64,000 nucleotides of DNA from Leptodactylus fallax (Eukaryota; Chordata; Amphibia; Anura; Leptodactylidae), in NCBI GenBank assembly GCA_947044405.1, contig CAMRHE010000207.1, positions 506,001 to 570,000 of the forward strand, written 5' to 3'. Position numbers and translations under genes: made by a program. Below, one piece after another: positions 55,650 to 64,000 of the stretch. The notes beneath the pieces are model-generated. The model was not told the origin of the DNA. It saw only the letters and a list, made by a program, of their open reading frames with translations, and ran no database searches. Numbering within the stretch: the first letter of the stretch is position 1; every line of letters starts with the position of its first letter.

Positions 55650-55735
55650 ACAGTTATACTCTCTACTGTCAGGTGGGCGGTCCTGGGCTGGAGCAGACAG
55701 ACAAGGACCACCCACCTAACACTAATACTAATATA
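55650..55735. repeat. Central fragment of the 'CACCTCCACCAACTCCAA' MITE family
   Basis: CTACTGTCAGGTGGGCGGTCC, TGGGCTGGAGCAGACAGAC and GGACCACCCACCTAACACTA match the family's centre. Arms are mostly lost; upstream TTTTTTCTGTAGCCACTACC is a left-arm trace. Confidence 0.65.
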
Positions 55736-56449
55736 TCTACAAATTTTTACCATTTCTTGCAATGGAACTTTATAAAAAAAAAAGCTGTTTGGTCAACATC
55801 ATTCTACAGTGCCGATAATTAAAAGACGTCTCGTAGAACTTGCATTGCGAAGAGACTTGTTCCAAGGTACATATCATTATAGTCTGACAAAGCAAGGTAC
55901 ATGAACTGTGATTGTATGAGACATTCTAGAAAAACAGCTTTAAGGAGGAAGGAGGGACAAGCGCATGGTAGTTTTCAGATTGGGAACTTTCAATTAACTC
56001 ATTTATATTGTTCTCAGGTTAGAACCACAGCACATTAACTTTTATTAAGTTGCTCAGTCTCAAATTCTCCCCTTCAAAAGGAGAACCAATTACTGCCCCT
56101 TCCCCTTTGTCTAACCATCTAGACACCAACTGAGCTATTGTCACTTCTTCTTGTGCACAAGATGCGGCAAAAACAGACAAATGAATTAGAATAAAATGAG
56201 GGATACTTTAGAAACATTTTTCTGCTTCTGTGTTCGCAGAAAATGCAACATATGACACGATCTACTGTATATGAGAGCTAATAGGAAGAAGAAGACAGTC
56301 AGTGAATTCTATAATAAGTTTCAACAGAAAGATGTCAACTAACATTGGCAAAATAATAGAATTAAGAACAGAGAGAAAAATGCACCTTTCCAGATGAAAA
56401 AATAGTCTTCATTAAAACTATCCTACAGTATTGTGTATACAGCAGCTAT
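55736..56449. other. Intron sequence, no gene seen
   Basis: No repeat family or coding domain recognised. Confidence 0.4.
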
Positions 56450-56535
56450 GCAGACATGTCTCGCCATGGTAACAGACTACATACTGTATAATCCCTGTGT
56501 AGTCTGATTCTGTAGTCATACTTCCTTTTATCTGT
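56450..56535. repeat. Foldback MITE, 'CAGACTACAAA' family, half copy
   Basis: GCCATGGTAACAGACTACATAC and GTGTAGTCTGATTCTGTAGTC match the family's left arm only. Confidence 0.6.
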
Positions 56536-56882
56536 CTTCTACTACTCATCACCAACGTTACTATTGACCCTTTGAGCAAAGTTCCTTGCTATACTTCTAA
56601 TTATTAGTCTAAAATCAGTGTCTTGGATGTTACTAATGTCATGGCCTTACAAGGATTTGGGTTGGAAGAGTATCTCTCCATTATGCTATATGAATACTTA
56701 ATTCTCCTGTTTCATTTTATTACAATTGCTTACCAATAATAGCAGAGCAAGATTTTTTTTTAGCGCCATATCCCTAAGATGAATTTGATGGACATACAAT
56801 TTATTTAGCCATACTAATGTAACTATGTATTGGGAACCTTCCCCATCTGGACTTGTCAAGATATCAAGAGAAAACATCACTA
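56536..56882. other. Intron sequence, no gene seen
   Basis: No signal recognised beyond the MITE flank. Confidence 0.4.
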
Positions 56883-57105
56883 AGGGTAGGTTCATACCAG
56901 CGCCTGGATTCCATTCAGGGATTCCATCCCTGAATCCGCTTTAAAAATTACTTTTCTCTCCACATTTTTCGGGCGAAAAGTGGGCAGAATCCCGGCAGAC
57001 CTCATTATAGTCTATAGTCTTTTTAAAATGAATTGGGTTTATGTTTTTTTCCAGGGGACCCGAAAAACGAATGGAAACCGAAATACAGGTGTGAACCTAG
57101 CGTAA
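56883..57105. repeat. MITE of the 'AGGCTAGGTTCACACT' family, copy 4
   Basis: Starts CTAAGGGTAGGTTCATACCAGCG and ends ACAGGTGTGAACCTAGCGTAAC. Inner CATTATAGTCTATAG is shared with other copies. Confidence 0.75.
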
Positions 57106-57204
57106 CAGTTAATCCCCATATCACTGTCTATGCCCATATTTTAATATTATCAATGTATGTCAACTTTGCAAATAGTTTTAATACAGTTAATATACTGTTA
57201 TTTT

Positions 57205-57435
57205 TATATGCGTGTCCCCATGGAAACAGACTACAAATAAATCTTCTGTAGTCTGATCCTGCAGTCACTTTCTATTTCATCATTGTCCTCTACTTCTTGC
57301 TAGCATAACAGATGTAAGTTAGTAAGAAGTAGAAGTTGGAAGGAAGGGAGCAGAACTACAGGATCAGACTACAAAGGGATTTTCTTTGTATTCTATAGTC
57401 ATGAAGACATATATGTCTGCATTGGAACTATAGGC
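57205..57435. repeat. Foldback MITE, 'CAGACTACAAA' family, copy 2
   Basis: TGGAAACAGACTACAAATAAATC and GTAGTCTGATCCTGCAGTC on the left pair with ACTACAGGATCAGACTACAAAG on the right. CTACTTCTTGCTA and AGTAAGAAGTAG form the inner stem. Confidence 0.8.
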
Positions 57436-58080
57436 ACAAAAAATGAGATTTTAATAAAGACTATTTACAGAAATTGTTTCATGTTTCATATCAGATGTAT
57501 TGGAATTATTTACTTTTCATTTTTATCCAGTGCTTTCTTGAGATTCTACATACTATAGAGATTAGGCTACGTCTATTTGGGGCGTGTTTGCAGATTTCTA
57601 TCTGCAGTTGTTTAAAGAAAAGTACTTGTCATCTACACATCAAAACTTCCCTTGTTCTGTCTGTAGTGCTTCCTTGTCCTGCTCACAGAGTACAGGTGGG
57701 AGCTGCAGAACAAAACCATGGAGTAAGTATAGAAATACGAGACTGCTACTGGGGCAAGGCTTTATTCAGTAAAAAAAAAAAGAAAGCCTACTATTATGGA
57801 CGCGGAAGCGATGGTAGTCAGCGCTCAACCTCTAGCTGTACAATACTTACAATTGCTTGGTCAGCTTTAGCAACAGATTTTACTTTAGCATTTGCTGATT
57901 TTGTGGAATAATTCTGAATAATCCTTCACTGGTGCCAGGTTTTCTAAAAGTCTAACACTAGCAAAAGCTGAGTCAAAATTGATTTTCTAGTTCTCGCCAT
58001 TTAGAGTTAGGATTATAATTTTTTAACCCAAATTTTGAAGGATTGTAAGAAGAACATGTACTATTTGATATACACTGGAG
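57436..58080. other. Intron sequence, no gene seen
   Basis: A 145-residue + frame exists at 57474-57911 but shows no domain and crosses an A-run at 57767-57780. Not supported as coding. Confidence 0.4.
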
Positions 58081-58440
58081 ATTCTGTTAAAAGCATGGCC
58101 CTTTTTGGACAATCCCAACTTGTTTGAGTGGTCCCTTGGCAATAACTGTATCTCTGCTGGCTAAACTTGACAGTAAGTGTTCAGTTTTCCTGCAGCTCCA
58201 CCACATGGGAAATTAGGCGCTACATAGTGTCCATGTAAATCAATAAGTTGTCTGTGTAATGCAGGACATCATCGGCCCTTTAGAATGACAGATATTCTTT
58301 GGCGTTGCTTTACTCTTTTTCCCAAAAGCTAAGAATCCTGAAAATGGGACCTCCTTGTATTAACTTGGAACCCCATAAAATAACATACATATGTGTTTTC
58401 TAAACCAGACAACCCCTTTAAAGACTAATATGCTCAACAT
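58081..58440. repeat. Interspersed repeat shared with 31180-31400
   Basis: TTCCTGCAGCTCCACCACATGGG and ATAAGTTGTCTGTGTAATGCAGGAC match 31180-31400. It ends GACAACCCCTTTAAAG, the inverted form of the AAAGGGGTTGTCC end. Confidence 0.55.
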
Positions 58441-59162
58441 TTAAAGGGGTTGTCTCAGGAAGACAACATTTATTCCATGGGGGGAATTTTTTCTTGCCTT
58501 TCACTGCTTAAAAGATGCTTTAAATCACCGGAAACTATACAGTACTGTATGAGATGGCGTAGCGTTCAGTGTAGGCACATGGCCCGCCAGAAGACACACT
58601 TTTTTTTTGGAAGCACACGAATTAACAACACTGCCATACTGAATGCCAGTCTTGATACCCCCCCCCCCCTTGAAATTGGAACAACAATCAGCTGATACAC
58701 AAGGGTACAACTTCAGAACCCCCAGTGATCAGCCAGTATCACCAACAGAAGCTGGACCCAGCCATGTGTGACTGCTACAGAGCAAATATGGTATTGTATT
58801 AGTCTGTCTGGCTCACCAAAGCAAAGCTTCTCCTTGTTAAGGACTCTAATTTTGGCTAATAGAAGGAGATCCCAAGCATAAGCTCATCTTCTATTACATC
58901 TGTAAGTTAGCAGGGAATACTGAATATGGTTACTAAATTATCTTGGCCAAGCTAGAGAGCATCGCCGTTAGTAAAATGGTCCGACCAGATGGATTGCATG
59001 AGCCTAATTCTAATAGAAGTCTATAATTTAGGACCATTACTAGACCTCCGGATATATATTGATTTCTACTAGAATAGGATTATCTTTCAGCCATGTTGTG
59101 ACATTCAAAGGTTGCAGTTAACGTTCATCAAGAGTTGAATTTCCAATTATAGAGCCATATTC
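58441..59162. other. MITE end and unassigned intron
   Basis: Starts TTTAAAGGGGTTGTCTCAGG, a MITE end whose partner is not found; a C-run lies at 58659-58670. The rest is unassigned with no coding domain. Confidence 0.4.
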
Positions 59163-59400
59163 AAAGGGGTTATCTGCTTTTTATAAATTGATATCCTATC
59201 CATAATAACAAAAAGTTTAGATTGGCAGGGGTCTGACTCTCAGGACCCCTACAGATCAACTGTTTTCCCTATGAGCAAGCGAACTGTACTTTTAATAGCT
59301 GCAGTTGTGTGTACTGCAGCCTGTGTCCGATTCAAGTCTAAGCCTGTGTCCTATTCAAGCCTAGATCCTATTCGAGGATAGCAATTTTCAAAAAGCAGAT
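59163..59400. repeat. Degraded MITE with AAAGGGGTTATC end
   Basis: CAAAGGGGTTATCTGCTTTT and CAAAAAGCAGATAAAAAACTCCC are inverted ends. The middle has TGTGTCC(G/T)ATTCAAG repeated twice. Confidence 0.6.
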
Positions 59401-59401
59401 A

Positions 59402-59715
59402 AAAAACTCCCTTAAAGGAGTTTTCCAGGTCCTAAATATTGAAGACCTTTAGGATCTTTAGCATACAAAATCAATGTCAGCTCAATGGGGGCGCCAAGAG
59501 TCAAACTTTCCATTTGCCAGTGCCATTGTGTAGGGGCTGTGTCTGGTACTGAAGCTTAGTCTCATTCACTTTGAATTGACCTAAGTTGCAAAAATGATCA
59601 TCTGGACAATGAATGTGACATCATGGGCCTTAGGAAGACACCAAGCACAACAGCCCCTTGAAATAGCTGATCAGCAGAGGTGATGGCAGTTAACCCTCCA
59701 CTGATTTAAAATTAT
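59402..59715. repeat. MITE of the 'GACCTATCCTT' type, degraded
   Basis: Starts CTTAAAGGAGTTTTCCAGGTCC, with GGCGCCAAGAGTC and CAGCTGATCAG..-type pieces; the right end GCCCTTTCCTATG is weak. Confidence 0.5.
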
Positions 59716-59768
59716 TGCCCTTTCCTATGAATAGATCTGCAATATTTAGTCCCAGAAGGACTAATATT

Positions 59769-60131
59769 TAGGCCGAGGCCCCACATATCATAAATGCTGC
59801 AGTTTGGCCAAGGCAGAAACACCACGGCAAAAACTATTGCGTTTACAGTCCCTGAAAAGTGAATAGGATTCCAGCAAATCCCATCCACACATTTCAGTAA
59901 TATACGCACAGCGAAATGCTGCGATTTCAAAAACCATTATGTTTTTGGAAATTGCAGCATGTCAATTATATCTACGGAAACGCCAGTGGTTTCCCTATAG
60001 GTATAATTGAAGCAGAAAGTCTGCAGAGGAAAACTCTGCTGACTTTCTGTGAATTGTGCTCCATAAAAAACCGCAATGCATTTCTGCCACAGTTTTTCCC
60101 ACTGAGCTTTTTCAGGGGACCTTACCCTTAA
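59769..60131. repeat. Palindromic MITE, CGCAGCATGTC family, copy 2
   Basis: Starts TTAGGCCGAGGCCCCACAT and ends TTCAGGGGACCTTACCCTTAAA. It has GGATTCCAGCAAATCCCATCC, GAAATTGCAGCATGTCAAT and ACTTTCTGTGAATTG, shared with the other copies. Confidence 0.8.
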
Positions 60132-60309
60132 ACACCCTTAACATGAGTTTATGAAGGCTGAAATACAGAGCCATATTTGAGTATTTCATTGTCTTCTATG
60201 TTGGCAATATGGCTGCACAATAGTAAATCTACTAATAAAATTACTCATCTCTGGGTGCCTATAGCATATAAGGTGTATGGTCACATGACTTTGGCTGCTG
60301 AGAATCATT

Positions 60310-60577
60310 TTGCCATCTAAGACTATGTACAATCTGCACCAGAGTCCATCGCAGTGTCCGCCAAAAATCTGTGGAGGAAAATGTCCTGCATGGAGGACTT
60401 TTTCCTCCAACAATTTCATTTTTAAAATGACGGACATCTGACTGTCCCCATGATAGTCAATGGGGTCTGCCAGGCTCTGCATGTAACCGCTATTTTATTG
60501 GTCCGCCTGTCCAATGTTCTGGTTCCCCGACTGACCAGAACAGCGGAGAGTCAGTGCTAGTGTGAACCTAGTGTAAC
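60310..60577. repeat. MITE of the 'AGGCTAGGTTCACACT' family, copy 5
   Basis: The right end CAGTGCTAGTGTGAACCTAGTGTAAC is clear; the left end is degraded. The hairpin TGGAGGAAAATGTCCTGCA followed by TGGAGGACTTTTTCCTCCA resembles the one at 30392-30431. Confidence 0.65.
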
Positions 60578-61301
60578 ATGGGCATTAGTAATTGTATAAT
60601 TTTATGTAAATGGTGTATCTATTGCATCACCTATTGTATTTTTGGTTGTTATTTTCTATATAGTACTTAATGTAACTTACTGCATCCTACAAGCTGTAAT
60701 TTGCATCTGTACTTAAGGTCTTTTTGTAAGACTTAAATATGGGATACATTTGTTATTCTATGCCTTGCATAGCGGTAATCTACTACGTTCTTGTACTCCA
60801 TCATTATTGATTGTGATTCAGCTATACACATCATGAGATACAGCAATGCCCCAAAGAAATCTTGTCTCTTCTTCCAATGTCTAGATTTACATAGCAGATC
60901 ATTGATTTTAAAAATTACACAATGCAAAACTGAAATTGTTTGTTTGGAGTGGTTTCACTCTGCGTCAATTTTATACAGAGTATTCCCATTACACTTAAGT
61001 GATTATATTAAAAACAAGAGCAGTAATATTCTGTATAGCTGTTAGATACGGAAGATTGAAGTAATGGAATAGGAAATACAGGCTCGAGAGAGTAACCCTG
61101 CACCAGGCTACTGTCTATACTGCAATTCTCCTGGGTGAAGGCATATTAGGTAAAATATTTGTTTCTTAACATACACGGCACACTATTAATAAAACACTCG
61201 TAATTCTATCTGGCAGAAGAGTGAATATAAGGTCATTTTCTTTAGCTTCAACCACTTGTAATAATTAGTAACGAGATTTTCTAGGATAAATAATACTTCT
61301 G
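60578..61301. other. Intron sequence, no gene seen
   Basis: AT-rich, no repeat family or coding domain recognised. Confidence 0.4.
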
Positions 61302-61641
61302 TAGGCCGGGGCCCCATGTTCCGGAAACGTTGCAGAAAAAATTGCTGTGTTTTACAGTAACAGCAAAGTGGATGGGATTCTAGTGATTCGTATCCTCACT
61401 TTGCGGTAAAATAAGCGCAGCGGCCACGCTGCGATTTCCAAAAATGTTGCGGTTTTGAAAATCGCAGCATGTCAATTATACCTATGGAAACAATGGCAGT
61501 TTCCCTAATATAATTGAAAAAGAAAGTGCGCAGAGGAAACCTCTGTGAACTTTCTGTGCAAAGCGCTGCGGGAAAAACTGTGATGCGTTGCTGCTGTGGT
61601 TTTTAGTGGTGCGGGACGATACGTGGGGCCTTAGCCTTAAA
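61302..61641. repeat. Palindromic MITE, CGCAGCATGTC family, copy 3
   Basis: Starts TAGGCCGGGGCCCCATGTTCC and ends GATACGTGGGGCCTTAGCC. It shows the diagnostic CCACGCTGCGATTTCC, GAAAATCGCAGCATGTC and CCTATGGAAAC. Confidence 0.85.
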
Positions 61642-62159
61642 AGGACTCTTCCAACTGGGCACATTAGGGCAGATTTACTATTATATTTACGAAATGCATA
61701 GCCACCCCTTTCCTTACTGGGGTTGGTGGACCCCATTCTTGAGAGTGGGGTTCATCCAAGAGATGGGGCCTGTATCTATTGGGCATTTATGGCATATCTC
61801 ATAAATGTACCAGATAGGAATAACCCTTTAAGGTCAGGGCCTTTCCAAAGCAGAAAACATCCTTTTCAACCATTTTTCAATTGATTTACTTATTGCATAT
61901 CCAATATCTGTTCAGTTTGAGGTCATAGAATGTTATCCCTGATATCTAGCAATCTGACTACATGTGTCTTTATTTACCACTTTATGCACTGACCTCATGA
62001 CGCTGAAGGGCGTTCTTCAACGTCAGCTACAGCTATCTCTGGAGGCGGCAGCGGAGATTGACCTGCACAGGAGCATGGATGGGTGAGTAAAAAGTATTGG
62101 CTGCTACCTAATTGCAATAATACAGTAAGTAGCAGCTGATTAAAAAATATACTATGTGT
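61642..62159. other. Intron sequence, no gene seen
   Basis: A GACGCTGAAGGGCGTTCTTCAACGTC hairpin lies at ~61999-62024. No coding domain. Confidence 0.35.
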
Positions 62160-62330
62160 ATATTTTGTATGGGGGGCCAAGAAAAGGGGGTCATATACTG
62201 TGGGGTCCAAAAAAGGGGGTCATATACTGTGGGGGGGGTAAAAAAATGGGTTCATATACTGCAGCGGAGGGCTAAAAAAGGGGGGCCACATGCTGAGTGG
62301 GGGCCAATAAAGTTTAATTAGGGGGGACCC
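62160..62330 (+). repeat. G-rich minisatellite, ~40-45-bp units
   Basis: Four to five degenerate units of the type AAAAAGGGGGTCATATACTG followed by TGGGGGG(T/C)C. The last units drift (CACATGCTGAGTGGGGGCC). G-runs recur at regular spacing. Confidence 0.8.
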
Positions 62331-62612
62331 ATCATGCAATTAAAGATAGCTGGGTTGTGCATCTTTTTTTTTTGGGGGGGGGGCTCCTTTTTATGGTTTG
62401 CATCAGGCAGCAGGGAGGCTAGGTTCACCCCTGGATGGGGTCTGGTGCCTTAGACTCTACCAGCCGGAACGGTGTTGGATTATAGGTAGCTTGTTTCCCT
62501 TGCTATCTTTGATCTGTCAGTTTCCTACAGTGTACTGTACTTTGTAATTGCTTAAGAAGCTATTCCATGGCAAGTGGTTTTTAACTTTTCCCAATTAACA
62601 TCCATATTACCT

Positions 62613-62615
<3 letters not shown>

Positions 62616-62654
<39 letters not shown>
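62616..62654 (+). repeat. (AT)n microsatellite
   Basis: About 19 AT dinucleotides without interruption. Confidence 0.97.
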
Positions 62655-62656
<2 letters not shown>

Positions 62657-62717
62657 TGTTTAGTTTGGACAGCACCTTAAGAAGCATTGCTACAGTATAT
62701 ATTGCTTTGTTATATAA

Positions 62718-62980
62718 TATTATTATTTATTATTTTGCTTATATAGCTCCATTATATTCTGCAGCGCTTTTCAGACATTGTCAGTCACTGTCCCATATAG
62801 GGCTCACAATCTACATTCCCTATCAGTATGGGATTTGTAGTGTGGGAGGAAACCAAAATACCCAGACAAAACCCACACAAACAAAGGGAGAACATACAAA
62901 CTCCTTGCAGATGTTATCTTTGGCAGGATTTGAACTCCAGCGCTGCACAGCTAACCCATCGGCATTGATCTTAAAGACTT
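62718..62980 (-). mobile_element. tRNA-derived SINE with LINE-type 3' tail
   Basis: On the minus strand a degenerate pol III B box (GGAGTTCAAATCC, 62926-62938) lies near the 5' part. The body matches a widespread fish/frog SINE type, with complementary text GGGAGAACATACAAACTCC on the + strand. It ends in an L2/CR1-like tail, GGAGCTATATAAGC, followed by AT-rich repeats near 62721-62750. The A box is poorly kept. Presumably inactive. Confidence 0.75.
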
Positions 62981-63562
62981 TGCCTGAAAAAAATCAGAAC
63001 TTGTAAAAGCTGGAACCTTATACTTATGGTAACAAAGAAACAAAATAAAAAGGACTTGTGGTGTAAGTGATGAAAAAAACACTTAGCAAACTACTGGAGA
63101 ACCTTCTCCAACAAGAAATGCAATTGAGAACTTTGTGTTCTCTGCTCAATGTACTTTGTTTACCTACACATGAAAAAATCCATTAAAATTCAAGAGAATG
63201 GAATGTAGCTATGAAAAAACCCATAAGCACTTACATAGAAAGATGCTAATATAGGGGAAAACAACTTGCTGTTTGATATTCTGCACTGACTGCTGCCTTA
63301 TGGTACAAGTGGGAAAATATTTGCTAACAAACAAATAAAGATATGTCCTTCCAGTCCTTTTATCTTAGTTCAACATATCTCTAGGATAGTGGTGCAGGAT
63401 GACCAGCTCTTAAAGATTGCATGATTTATGATAAACTGTCGGGAGGTGTTTAGGCTATGTGGCCGCCCAGTGGTTGTGATGAGGACTGCTTTTGTATTGT
63501 ATTTGTATCATGAGAAATTGAAGACCTTAGCCATATTTGCAGAAAGATAATGGTGGACAATA
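62981..63562. other. Intron sequence, no gene seen
   Basis: AT-rich, no repeat family or coding domain recognised. Confidence 0.4.
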
Positions 63563-63716
63563 GGTATGAACGAACCAGCTTCATTCTCTTCTCTTCTCTT
63601 CAGACCCCAGAGTATAATATTCAAAGGCCCCGGGAGAAAAATAATAAACAGTTCATGCTCACTTTCTTCACTGCATCACTGCTATGTCACGGCATCCAGA
63701 CTTCTCTCCTGGCATC
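63563..63716. repeat. Foldback element, 'AGAGATGAGC' family, partial copy
   Basis: GTATGAACGAACCAGCTTCATTC and CTTCAGACCCCAGAGTATAAT match the left arm of the family. It is cut at 63717 by another MITE. Confidence 0.55.
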
Positions 63717-64000
63717 TTAAAGGGGTTGTCCAGACAAAAATGGACAACCCTTTTAAAGTTTATATAAGCTGGGGGCAGTGAAAAAAATAAAAAAAATGTA
63801 TACTCACCTGTTCCCGTTGCTCCGCTGTCCTCCGGTGTCCTCCCGTGCCATCTGCACCCAGCGTTGTGCTGAAGCCAATGATTGGCCTCAGCGGTTACAT
63901 GACCACTGAGGTCAATCAGCAAAGGGCCTGAATGTCACTACCTGTGATATCATGGGTCCTCTTCCTGAGGCCTGCTGAGATCGCTGATTGGCCTCAGCGG
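63717..64000. repeat. MITE with TTAAAGGGGTTGTCC end, runs off the window
   Basis: CTTAAAGGGGTTGTCCAGAC is followed at once by an inverted AATGGACAACCCTTTTAAAG, a short end hairpin. Then TGTATACTCACCTGTTCCCG and two GATTGGCCTCAGCGG blocks (63887-63893 region and 63987-64000). The far end is outside the window. Confidence 0.65.

Larger units (their letters stand above)
48807..64000 (+). other. SEZ6L: Next intron of the SEZ6L-like gene (3' end outside window)
   Basis: Begins GTAAGTACT. I found no downstream exon with splice sites continuing the CUB domain, so this intron is read as more than 15 kb long. It holds MITEs, a Tc1 relic, a minisatellite and a SINE. Confidence 0.6.

Noticed and set aside
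55790..55860. Possible Tc1 DNA-binding remnant near ATTAAAAGACGTCTCGTAGAACT
   Set aside because: Too short and isolated; no inverted repeats or other transposase text nearby.
57474..57911. 145-residue + strand frame
   Set aside because: No domain, passes through an A-run, no splice signals, and composition like intron.
1..64000. CRISPR arrays, operons or prokaryotic defence genes
   Set aside because: Base composition, splice-bounded exons, LINE/SINE/MITE content and lack of dense genes show vertebrate DNA; the tandem arrays have no spacer structure.
48807..64000. Further SEZ6L exons completing the CUB domain
   Set aside because: No frame with splice sites and CUB-like residues was found; the next exon is probably beyond the window, but a short exon could have been missed.

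Overview
The window looks like vertebrate intronic DNA from a frog, most likely a neobatrachian. It is AT-rich and has one split, splice-site-bounded gene. It is crowded with palindromic MITEs, Tc1 and hAT relics, an L2/CR1-type LINE fragment, a tRNA-type SINE and a Gmr1-type LTR element. The organism call is an inference from the repeat types and the gene. There are no prokaryotic signals such as operons, CRISPR or bacterial promoters.

The only host gene I can support lies on the + strand and is a SEZ6-family member, best matched to SEZ6L (seizure 6-like). Two internal coding exons are visible. Exon '2' (42240-42992) is a Ser/Thr-rich extracellular stalk ending in a Thr/Ile block typical of SEZ6L. 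Exon '3' (48673-48806) starts the first CUB domain. The reading phases match across a 5.7-kb intron. Everything left of 42240 is then the upstream intron and everything right of 48806 is the start of the next one. The first exon (signal peptide) and the rest of the protein are outside the window.

Layout: 1-1186 unique intron; 1187-7800 a ~220-260-bp tandem repeat split by a 5.8-kb LTR retrotransposon (1819-7631, minus strand, 5-bp target duplication, two 837-bp LTRs that are nearly identical). That element has gag, zinc knuckle, protease and integrase in the integrase-first order of Gmr1-type elements, but no reverse transcriptase. 7801-24100 is intron with MITEs, a hAT MITE and candidate conserved non-coding blocks; 24124-24365 is a (TATC)n microsatellite. 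25569-26665 is an L2/CR1-type LINE fragment. 27318-28801 is an unusual inverted-repeat element in which each arm carries its own GAC-based hexanucleotide minisatellite. 32892-33368 is a Tc1 relic, and 35338-35475 is a 7SL RNA-derived fragment. 42240-48806 holds the two SEZ6L exons, with an apparently intact Tc1/mariner transposon of DD38E (Intruder-like) spacing between them (46873-48501). 48807-64000 is intron with foldback MITEs, a second Tc1 relic, a minisatellite and a SINE.

The most interesting points are the satellite-armed inverted repeat, the young LTR element without a reverse transcriptase, and the intact DD38E transposase whose C-terminal coding sequence lies inside its own terminal inverted repeat. 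I found no multi-gene system that looks new. All identifications rest on reading motifs by eye and on recalled family knowledge; no database search was run.
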